Assembly (NCBI RefSeq): GCF_900110995.1
Contig: NZ_FOJF01000001.1
Coordinates: forward strand, 203,199-267,198
Direction: 5' to 3'
Length of the DNA: 64,000 nt
DNA from: Chitinophaga sp. YR573
GTDB taxonomy: Bacteria; Bacteroidota; Bacteroidia; Chitinophagales; Chitinophagaceae
Below, in pieces: positions 44,801-50,864 of this stretch. The notes below the pieces were generated by a model, which did no database searches, had not been told where the DNA came from, and saw nothing but the letters and a program-made list of their open reading frames with translations. The translations under genes and the position numbers were made by a program. How positions within the stretch are numbered: position 1 is the first letter of the stretch; every line of letters starts with the position of its first letter.

Positions 44801-44985
44801 TTCCAGGCTTAAAAGGGAAATCAGAGGTGAGTATGTTTGATGTGAATGGCCGCGTGGTATTGCGTCGTGAAGTGAACACGGTTAGCACACAGCTTGATAT
44901 TTCTGCATTGCCTGCAGGTGTTTATATGATCAGGATTAAGAATGGAGTAAAACAAGTGAATATGACGAAGATCATTAAACAATAA
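41803..44985 (+). CDS. Secreted reprolysin-like zinc metalloprotease with FN3, PPC and type IX sorting domain
   Basis: This 1060-residue protein has a signal peptide (1-19) and a propeptide. The metzincin catalytic site HEVGHQLGANH follows (His340, Glu341, His344, His350). Then come two FN3 domains near 670-850 that begin C.SPSGLTASAI and CNAPTGLTSSAI, and a PPC domain (about 875-960) containing GDYDLKLLNSAGTQV. The C-terminal type IX sorting domain (about 985-1060) has VFPNPANN and LDISALPAGVYMIRI. It would be exported through the type IX system and act on proteins outside the cell. The gene stands alone and ends in a terminator. Confidence 0.94.
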   Translation: MRNLLLFATALLCSTLSFAQDYWRPHTDAARIVTDKAVARLAFPTDFKLFDLNLTPLRNEVFKTVGNTSAHSTIISLPNADGQIEQFEIIEASNFEPALQAQFPKIRAFSGKGITDKNATLKLSISPQGIQTVVFRTEKENEFIEPYSADHTVYTVFKKQQKTLPWKCSTPEQKMLANIDKNVAARSTGDMKTLRLAQSVTAEYSNYFGATSASQVSLVLAAVNATLTRCNGVYEKDLAIHLNLIAASTSVFYYNSSTDPYSAASTGAGGAWNSELQSTLTSVIGAANYDIGHLFGASGGGGNAGCIGCICVDNSKGSGFTSPADAIPQGDNFDIDYVVHEVGHQLGANHTFSMSNEGTGVNVEPGSGITIMGYAGITSQDLAPHSIDIFHAASIAQIQSNLTSKTCPVTTSLSGTNATPVVNAGSNFTIPISTPFALTGSATDANASDVLTYCWEQNNSASSSQTGTSSVASATKASGPNWISFPPTTSPTRYFPKLATILAGGLVSGPLTGGDAGANTEALSSVSRTLAFRLTVRDNAPYSSTAPVSIGQTNFADMTVTVTNTSGPFAVTAPNTAVSWAGNSSQTITWSVASTTAAPVSCANVKISISTDGGTTFSTLVASTPNDGTEVVTIPNTPTTTARIKVEAVGNIFFDISNTNFTITSGSGCASPSGLTASAIDSTSATIGWTAVSGAVSYKVDYKLSSSATWINAATATTATSLGLTGLTQGTTYDYRVRTNCASDSSAYSAAQFTTISTAPCNAPTGLTSSAITASSATVSWTAASGALSYSVDYKANSSATWINAVTATTSTSVNLSGLTSATLYDWRVRTNCSGGNSTYATAQFTSLTATGCSNTLDTATNGTIAGAATIPFNTNVTGLISPSADIDNYKFVITTSGTITITLSTLPGDYDLKLLNSAGTQVAISQAGSTTSESISRTVSAGTYYAQVYGYNGANSATSCYTLRVQLGTASRETDVITSDAQKVSVFPNPANNVVNINLPGLKGKSEVSMFDVNGRVVLRREVNTVSTQLDISALPAGVYMIRIKNGVKQVNMTKIIKQ

Positions 44986-45009
44986 AGACAAATACAGAAC
45001 CCGATACAG

Positions 45010-45045
45010 AAAAGCCAGTACCTCAAAAAAGGTACTGGCTTTTTT
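45010..45045 (+). terminator. Terminator of the metalloprotease gene
   Basis: A stem of at least 13 bp, AAAAGCCAGTACC with GGTACTGGCTTTT, around an 8-nt loop is followed by more T residues. Confidence 0.88.
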
Positions 45046-45104
45046 ATTAAGATAAATTATTGTCGGATGGTACAAGCGAATTTATATACCTTGCCGTATT
45101 TTTT

Positions 45105-45704
45105 ATGGAAAGATACGATATAGAAAACCCGCTTCTAAACTTCAGGAAAACATTAGAACAGATCATTCCCCTCAATGATTCTGAGTGGCAGATGATTAGC
45201 CAGAGATTCAACCCAATGGAAGTGCCTAAACGCACCCAACTAACCAAAGAAGGTCAGATCGCCACGAGCATTTATTTTATCAATAAAGGTATTCTTCGTA
45301 TTTTTTATACAAAAGAAGATGTGGAAATCACTGGTTTTATCTTTTCCGAAGGATTATTTGCAAGCTGTTATGAGAGTTTTCTGCTACAAACAAAGAGCAA
45401 CCAGACCTTAGAAACATTAGAAGATTGTGCGTTGCTGGCAATCGATCACAGTTCATTACAAACACTTTATAAAGAAGTTCCTGCCCTTCATATCATAGCA
45501 AGGGTGGTCGCAGAGCAACGTTTTATCAATGGGCAACGTATCTTGTCTTCCCACCTGCTGGATAGCCCTGAAGAACGTTACCACCAATTCTCCAATCAAT
45601 ATCCCGGATTACTGCAGCGGGTACCTCAACATATCATCGCTTCCTATCTGGGTATTACTCCGGTATCCCTGAGTCGCATACGTAAAAGGATAAGCCGGAA
45701 GTAA
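45105..45704 (+). CDS. Crp/Fnr-family transcriptional regulator
   Basis: From the Met at 45105 this is 199 residues; the frame is open to 45060 but the family starts close to the cyclic-nucleotide-binding fold. The sensor half (about 30-130) has KEGQIATSIYFINKGILRIFY and GLFASCYES. The C-terminal helix-turn-helix reads QHIIASYLGITPVSLSRIRKRI. Such proteins in Bacteroidota respond to stress or respiratory signals, though the ligand is mostly unknown. Cyclic-nucleotide contact residues are not clear. It may regulate the outer-membrane protein gene that follows after 62 nt. Confidence 0.88.
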   Translation: MERYDIENPLLNFRKTLEQIIPLNDSEWQMISQRFNPMEVPKRTQLTKEGQIATSIYFINKGILRIFYTKEDVEITGFIFSEGLFASCYESFLLQTKSNQTLETLEDCALLAIDHSSLQTLYKEVPALHIIARVVAEQRFINGQRILSSHLLDSPEERYHQFSNQYPGLLQRVPQHIIASYLGITPVSLSRIRKRISRK

Positions 45705-45745
45705 TTTCTTTACAATTGTTAATGCCTTTTCTGATTGCCTATGGA

Positions 45746-45753
45746 TAATTTTG
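45746..45753 (+). promoter_or_regulatory. -7 element before the outer-membrane protein gene
   Basis: TAATTTTG matches TAnnTTTG and lies 13 nt upstream of ATG 45767. No TTG is at the right spacing. Confidence 0.45.
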
Positions 45754-45766
45754 CGCAAAAGTTTAT

Positions 45767-46351
45767 ATGTTTCAAAAATACATTACCTGCCTTATTCTGA
45801 CTTTTATTATCGTTCGCATTTCAGTAGCTCAGACCAAAAAAAATGACAACCATTTTGAACTCGAAGTGGATCCAATCGCCTTTATCCTTCACGGTTATTC
45901 CGCCCATGTAGGCTACCAATCGGGGCATTTCCGGTGGGATGCAGGAGTATACGGGATCCAGGAACCCTCCTCTTTCTCAGGCTATGATGAGTTTGACATC
46001 AGAAGCAACGGAGGAGGCATTAAAATGGATTATCTCTTCCAAAAAAGAAAAGGGTTATTGCTCGGCATTGAATCTAATATTTCCCGTGAGCGGGTCTCTC
46101 CAAAATCAAATGATTCCGGTTCTGACAATGATCTTACTAAAAGATTTACGAATGTCTCTCTGAGCATGAGAGTAGGATACCGATGGATGTTAGGCAGTAA
46201 AAGCAATAGTTACAAAGGTCTGTACATCTTTCCCTGGGTATCATTTTTATCCTTTAACCTCAATCCGCAGTCCGCATCCATCCAGGGAAAAGAGTATCGG
46301 CAAAAGACACTCTCTTTCTTTCCCACCGTTCATTTTGGATACAGCTTTTAA
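45767..46351 (+). CDS. Small outer-membrane beta-barrel-like protein
   Basis: This 194-residue protein has a signal peptide (1-21, ending SVAQ) and a series of amphipathic strands with aromatic ends (FELEVDPIAFILHGYSAHVGYQ, then GGGIKMDYLF and FFPTVHFGYSF as the terminal strand). The C-terminal Phe fits barrel assembly. This resembles small barrel proteins with unknown function such as DUF3575-like proteins. It follows the Crp/Fnr gene and is closed by a loopless palindrome. Confidence 0.72.
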   Translation: MFQKYITCLILTFIIVRISVAQTKKNDNHFELEVDPIAFILHGYSAHVGYQSGHFRWDAGVYGIQEPSSFSGYDEFDIRSNGGGIKMDYLFQKRKGLLLGIESNISRERVSPKSNDSGSDNDLTKRFTNVSLSMRVGYRWMLGSKSNSYKGLYIFPWVSFLSFNLNPQSASIQGKEYRQKTLSFFPTVHFGYSF

Positions 46352-46359
46352 AGTGAATT

Positions 46360-46397
46360 TGTCTAAAAGTGGGCATAATTATGCCCACTTTTAGACA
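46360..46397. terminator. 38-bp perfect loopless palindrome
   Basis: TGTCTAAAAGTGGGCATAA and its complement meet without spacer 8 nt after the stop at 46351. It may end transcription of the outer-membrane protein gene. Confidence 0.65.
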
Positions 46398-46509
46398 CTA
46401 AGATATGATCAACATTTTTCAGCTACCTGTCAAAGCCTTCCGGTAAGATCCCCCCATATAGTAATCTTATAAAGAACTGAACAGAGTAATTACATTTTTT
46501 AATTTCAAT

Positions 46510-46538
46510 GTACTAAATTGGATGATCCAATTTAGTAC
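46510..46538. promoter_or_regulatory. Probable operator before the GH42 gene
   Basis: GTACTAAATTGGAT and its complement around a single G form a 29-bp dyad, ending 16 nt upstream of ATG 46555. The position fits a repressor or activator site. Confidence 0.55.
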
Positions 46539-46554
46539 CTAAATAAATTCCAGT

Positions 46555-48630
46555 ATGGGAAAAAATGCTTTGTTCATCTCAATAAGTGTAATTTTCACAA
46601 TTATTTTTAATTCGGCTGCAAGCGTTGCCCAAACCCCTAAAAATAAGATCTTATTCGGCGTTGCATACTACGACGAATACATGCCTTATGATCGCCTCGA
46701 TAAGGATATCGGGATGATGAAAGAAGCTGGCATCAACGTTGTTCGTATAGCGGAATCTACCTGGAGTACAATGGAGCCTCAGGAAGGGGTTTACGATTTT
46801 ACTCATATAGACCGTGTGCTGAATGCGATGCATAAGGCCGGCATCAGTGTAATCATAGGAACCCCCACCTATGCAGTACCCACCTGGCTGGTTAGAAAAT
46901 ATCCCGATGTGCTGGCCATTACTTCCAGGGGGCCTAATCAATACGGTGCACGTCAGAATATGGATATCACCAACATCCATTTCAGAACTTATGCTGAAAA
47001 AGCTATCCGCAAAATGCTTGAGCATATAAAGGATCACCCGGCAATTATCGGATATCAGATAGACAATGAGACCAAGTCTTACGGGACAAGCGGCCCAAAT
47101 GTGCAGGCCCTGTTTGTAGCTTATATGAAAGCCAGGTATCCCTCGCTGGATAGTTTGAACAGGATATTTGGCCTGGATTACTGGAGTAACCGGATCAACA
47201 ACTGGGACGACTTTCCCTCCGTTAATGGAAGCATTAACGCCAGTCTTAATGCAGAATTTGCCAAATTCCAGCGTTCGCTGGTTACAGACTACCTCGCATG
47301 GCAGGCTAAGATCGTTCGTGAATACAAAAGAAACGATCAGTTCATTACACAAAACTTTGATTTTGACTGGCAGGGGCATTCCTATGGTATACAACCTGAG
47401 GTAGATCATTTTGCTGCTGCCAAAGTGCTTGATATCGCAGGTGTGGATATTTACCACCCATCACAGGATAAACTTACAGGAGCAGAAATTTCCTTTGGAG
47501 GGGATGTAGCCAGGTCTATGAAAGGCGGACAGAATTACCTGGTCATGGAAACGGAGGCACAGGGATTTCCGCAATGGGTCCCTTATCCCGGTCAGCTACG
47601 GCTGCAGGCCTTCAGCCACCTGGCTTCAGGTGCCGATATGGTTTCTTACTGGCATTGGCATTCCATACACAATTCAGCGGAGACTTACTGGAAAGGCTTG
47701 CTCAGCCATGATTTCGAGCCTAACCCAACCTACAATGAGGCTAAAACGATCGGTACTGACTTTAAAAAACTCGGGGCTCATCTTGCCAATCTCAAAAAGA
47801 AAAATGATGTAGCGATATTATTCAGCAATGAAGCGTTAACTGCATACAATTCTTTTGGTCCGGGTAATTATAATGGTATTCTCAGACCGATGTACGACAT
47901 TCTTTATAACATGAACGTCGGTGTTGATTTTATTGACCCGTCCAGCACGCAAATAGAAAAATACAAACTCATCGTGATCCCTGCATTATATGCTGCACCT
48001 GACAGTTTGTTACTGCGTTTAAACCGTTTTGTAAAAAATGGTGGCCATGTCGTATACACTTTTAAAAGTGGCTTTGCAGATGAGCATAATAAAGTAAGAT
48101 CAGTCCGTCAGCCGGGTATAATCAGTGAGGCCTGTGGTATCATGTATACCCAGTTCACCGTTCCTGAAAAAGTCAGCCTGAAGGATGACCCTTTTCATGC
48201 CGGCACCCAGAACTATGCTGAAAAATGGATGGAACTGATCACACCTGTAACAGCCAAAGTACTGGCCTGGTATGACCATCCGGCATGGGGCAGATATGCA
48301 GCGGTGACCCGGAATAATTATGGCAAAGGAGTGGCGACTTATATAGGCTGTGGGACCAGTAACACCATCACCGAAAGAATCCTGGAAGATGCCGTGAAAG
48401 GTGCTGGCTTATGGGGGAAAGACCAGGAATTGAAATTTCCATTGATTACCAAATCTGGTACCAATCAACAAGGCAAAGCCATTCATTATTACTTCAACTA
48501 TTCTGCTGAAGCAAAAACATTTATTTATCCTTACCCCAGGGGTATAGCTTTGCTTACGGATGAAAACGTGGCAATGCAAAGCCAGATTACCTTACCAGCC
48601 TGGGGATTCCAGATTGTTGAGGAGCAATAA
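46555..48630 (+). CDS. Exported GH42-family beta-galactosidase-like glycoside hydrolase
   Basis: This 691-residue protein has a signal peptide (1-25), a TIM barrel (about 35-400), a trimerisation-like Rossmann region (about 400-600) and a small C-terminal beta-domain. The acid/base candidate is Glu172 (GYQIDNET) and the nucleophile candidate is Glu332 (LVMETEAQG). Typical GH42 enzymes cut beta-galactosides, often from pectic galactan or arabinogalactan; some act on related sugars. It stands alone behind a 29-bp dyad. The signal peptide makes it periplasmic or exported. Confidence 0.9.
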   Translation: MGKNALFISISVIFTIIFNSAASVAQTPKNKILFGVAYYDEYMPYDRLDKDIGMMKEAGINVVRIAESTWSTMEPQEGVYDFTHIDRVLNAMHKAGISVIIGTPTYAVPTWLVRKYPDVLAITSRGPNQYGARQNMDITNIHFRTYAEKAIRKMLEHIKDHPAIIGYQIDNETKSYGTSGPNVQALFVAYMKARYPSLDSLNRIFGLDYWSNRINNWDDFPSVNGSINASLNAEFAKFQRSLVTDYLAWQAKIVREYKRNDQFITQNFDFDWQGHSYGIQPEVDHFAAAKVLDIAGVDIYHPSQDKLTGAEISFGGDVARSMKGGQNYLVMETEAQGFPQWVPYPGQLRLQAFSHLASGADMVSYWHWHSIHNSAETYWKGLLSHDFEPNPTYNEAKTIGTDFKKLGAHLANLKKKNDVAILFSNEALTAYNSFGPGNYNGILRPMYDILYNMNVGVDFIDPSSTQIEKYKLIVIPALYAAPDSLLLRLNRFVKNGGHVVYTFKSGFADEHNKVRSVRQPGIISEACGIMYTQFTVPEKVSLKDDPFHAGTQNYAEKWMELITPVTAKVLAWYDHPAWGRYAAVTRNNYGKGVATYIGCGTSNTITERILEDAVKGAGLWGKDQELKFPLITKSGTNQQGKAIHYYFNYSAEAKTFIYPYPRGIALLTDENVAMQSQITLPAWGFQIVEEQ

Positions 48631-48650
48631 ACTAATCCGGGAAACTTAAA

Positions 48651-48767
48651 AACTCAGTTTGATCTATTTTGATCAAAGAGCAATTTTTTCTGATGATGCT
48701 TCGCATCATCAGAAAAAATTAAAGGGGTTTTGAAGGGCTTCGCCCTGCACCCAAAAATTAAACTGAG
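48651..48767. repeat. Intergenic GC-TTC-GC hairpin repeat, locus C
   Basis: Hairpin 48682-48720 has an 18-bp perfect stem (AATTTTTTCTGATGATGC) around TTC. A second hairpin AGGGC-TTC-GCCCT (48734-48746) is followed by the tail GCACCCAAAAATTAAACTGAG (48747-48767); CTCAGTTT at 48651 pairs with AAACTGAG at its end. The layout repeats that at 2978-3100. Confidence 0.8.
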
Positions 48768-48838
48768 CCACTACCTGCTGGACTTCTGAACAAAGTAAAA
48801 ATGGACTTTTAAACAAAAGACCCGGATGAATTTTATGA

Positions 48839-48846
48839 TAGCTTTG
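48839..48846 (+). promoter_or_regulatory. -7 element directly before the SDR start
   Basis: TAGCTTTG matches TAnnTTTG and ends 4 nt before ATG 48851, which would make the transcript leaderless or nearly so. No -33 TTG was found. Confidence 0.45.
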
Positions 48847-48850
48847 CTGT

Positions 48851-49816
48851 ATGGAAAATTTAGAAAAACAAACAGTCTTAGTTACCGGAGGTACCGGATT
48901 TGTCGGTATCTATTGCATCCTGTATCTTTTAAAAGCAGGATTTAAAGTAAAAACATCTTTGCGCTCACTTGCCAGGAAAGATGAAGTAATCAGTATGCTC
49001 AAAGAAGCAGGCATTACTTCTTTCGAAAATCTTTCCTTTGTTGAGGCTGATCTGACCAGCGACAATAACTGGAACGATGCCGTAAAAGGCTGTACCTATG
49101 TGCTGCATGTAGCTTCTCCATTCCCCATGGGAGAGCCTAAAGATGAGAACGAACTGATCATTCCCGCACGGGAAGGTGCATTGAGGGTTCTCAGGGCATC
49201 CCGTGATGCAGGTGTAAAACGTGTGGTATTGACGTCTTCATTTGCTGCCATTGGTTATAGCATTGATCCAAAGGGGCATGTGTTTACAGAGAAAGATTGG
49301 ACTGATGCGAACAAGGCCACCGGTGCCTATATCAAGTCTAAAACACTCGCAGAACAGGCTGCCTGGGATTTTATAAACCAGGAAGGCGGGAGCATGGAAT
49401 TATCGGTCATCAATCCGGTTGGTGTTTTTGGACCAGCTTTAGGAAAGGATTATTCTACATCCATCGGCCTGATTAAAGCTATTCTCGATGGTCAGATGAA
49501 AGAAACCCCTGGATTCACCTTTGGTGTTGTGGATGTGCGTGATGTAGCAGAGATACATGTACTCGCAATGACACACCCGGCTGCAAAAGGAGAACGGTTC
49601 CTGGCCACTGCAGAAGGTGTGATGAGTCTTTATGATGTAGCACAGCTGATAAGGAAAGAAAAAGCTGATAAGGCAGGAGAGATCGCTGATCTTAAACCTT
49701 TGGATCAATCCCTTTATATCGCAATGTCCAATGAAAAAGCGGGAAGAGTACTTGGCTGGACTCCGCGAAGTAAGGAAGAGGCAATTCTGGCAAGTGTTGA
49801 TACGCTGGGAAAATAA
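48851..49816 (+). CDS. NAD-dependent epimerase/dihydroflavonol-reductase-like SDR
   Basis: This 321-residue extended SDR has TGGTGFVGIYCI near the start (12-23) and HVASPFPMGEP. The strand KRVVLTSSFAAIGYS, the block YIKSKTLAEQAAWDF with the Tyr-Lys pair, and INPVGVFGPAL follow. It resembles aldehyde reductases of the cinnamoyl-CoA/dihydroflavonol type that use NADPH. An AraC regulator follows after 30 nt, so the two are probably cotranscribed and the regulator may control them. The substrate is unknown. Confidence 0.88.
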   Translation: MENLEKQTVLVTGGTGFVGIYCILYLLKAGFKVKTSLRSLARKDEVISMLKEAGITSFENLSFVEADLTSDNNWNDAVKGCTYVLHVASPFPMGEPKDENELIIPAREGALRVLRASRDAGVKRVVLTSSFAAIGYSIDPKGHVFTEKDWTDANKATGAYIKSKTLAEQAAWDFINQEGGSMELSVINPVGVFGPALGKDYSTSIGLIKAILDGQMKETPGFTFGVVDVRDVAEIHVLAMTHPAAKGERFLATAEGVMSLYDVAQLIRKEKADKAGEIADLKPLDQSLYIAMSNEKAGRVLGWTPRSKEEAILASVDTLGK

Positions 49817-49846
49817 TTACTTTTGAAAGGACTAATCCAGTTTTAA

Positions 49847-50632
49847 GTGAAAGCACAAAGTCTGCAGTCTTGTCATTTAGGTCCTGAAATATCTCCGGAA
49901 CAGGTGATTCCGGAGCATTTCTTCATGTATCTGCTAAAAGGTTCAATGACGACTTATAATGGTGATAAACTTTATCAGATGAATCCTGGTGATTACTGTA
50001 TTGCCAGAAAAAATCATTTGCTGCGTTATGTTAAGCGCCCTCAGGATGGCGACTTCCACAAGATCGTTATCGCCCTTGATGAACTTTTTTTAAGAAGATT
50101 TCTGGAAAGACATCCTACTGATGTAAAAATCGTAAATCATGACGATTCGGTCCTGTTTTTAAAAGACAATCAACTGCTCCGTAGCTTTATTCTCTCACTT
50201 GAACCATATTATCTGGGAGAAGCCGAAATTGATGAGACCTTTGCCGACATCAAGCGGGAAGAACTGCTGCTGATCCTGTTAAGAAATGATGCTGATCTGG
50301 CAGGTGTGCTGTTCAATTTCGGCGCTCCGGAAAAAATAGACCTGGCTGCTTTTATGAACCGGAATTACCGGTTCAACATCAGCCTGGAACGTTTTGCTTT
50401 TTTGACGGGAAGAAGTTTATCTGCCTTTAAGAGGGACTTTCAAAAACAGTTTAATGAAACACCAGGGCACTGGCTTACAAGAAAACGACTGGATGAAGCG
50501 TATTTCCTGATCCGGAATGAAAGTCAGAAACCCAGCGAAATTTATCTGCACCTGGGCTTCGAAGACCTCTCCCATTTTTCATTTGCTTTTAAAAAACAGT
50601 TCGGGCAGTCGCCAGGTGAATTACTTAAGTAG
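49847..50632 (+). CDS. AraC-family transcriptional regulator (GTG start)
   Basis: This 261-residue protein starts at GTG 49847. It has a cupin-like N-terminal half with EHFFMYLLKGSMTTYNG and a C-terminal AraC domain with ISLERFAFLTGRSLSAFKRDFQKQF and EIYLHLGFEDLSHFSFAFKKQFG. It follows the SDR gene by 30 nt. Regulation of that SDR is plausible from location only. Confidence 0.87.
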   Translation: MKAQSLQSCHLGPEISPEQVIPEHFFMYLLKGSMTTYNGDKLYQMNPGDYCIARKNHLLRYVKRPQDGDFHKIVIALDELFLRRFLERHPTDVKIVNHDDSVLFLKDNQLLRSFILSLEPYYLGEAEIDETFADIKREELLLILLRNDADLAGVLFNFGAPEKIDLAAFMNRNYRFNISLERFAFLTGRSLSAFKRDFQKQFNETPGHWLTRKRLDEAYFLIRNESQKPSEIYLHLGFEDLSHFSFAFKKQFGQSPGELLK

Positions 50633-50767
50633 CAACAGGCTAAAGTATAGTTGTACAGGATTTATCTGATTAGATGTTGCGAGAAGGTATCCCGGCTCTT
50701 TTTGAAATGTATCAATATGCCTGATTGGGATTTTTCCCATCTGACAACTGTAAAAAAGGATTACCAA

Positions 50768-50836
50768 ACATTAACTTTCCTTAACATTAATGCAAGGCTT
50801 GTTAACCTGCTTTTGCAGATGGCGGAACTACTTTCG
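50768..50836 (+). promoter_or_regulatory. Shared operator and -7 element before the barrel receptor
   Basis: A 40-nt block (50768-50807, starting ACATTAAC and ending TGTTAACC) agrees at 35 of 40 positions with the minus-strand block 54828-54789. It contains TTAAC repeats 10 nt apart (50771 and 50781). Exactly 21 nt later stands TACTTTCG (50829-50836, 7 of 8 to TAnnTTTG), and 28 nt later the ATG 50865. The same 21-nt spacing is kept at the other site. Confidence 0.7.
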
Positions 50837-50864
50837 TAAGCAGTTTATGAAGTAAAAAAACTCC

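Noticed and set aside
46651..47457. Open frame of 268 codons antisense to the GH42 gene
   Set aside because: It mirrors codons of a clear glycoside hydrolase; no family features and no promoter.
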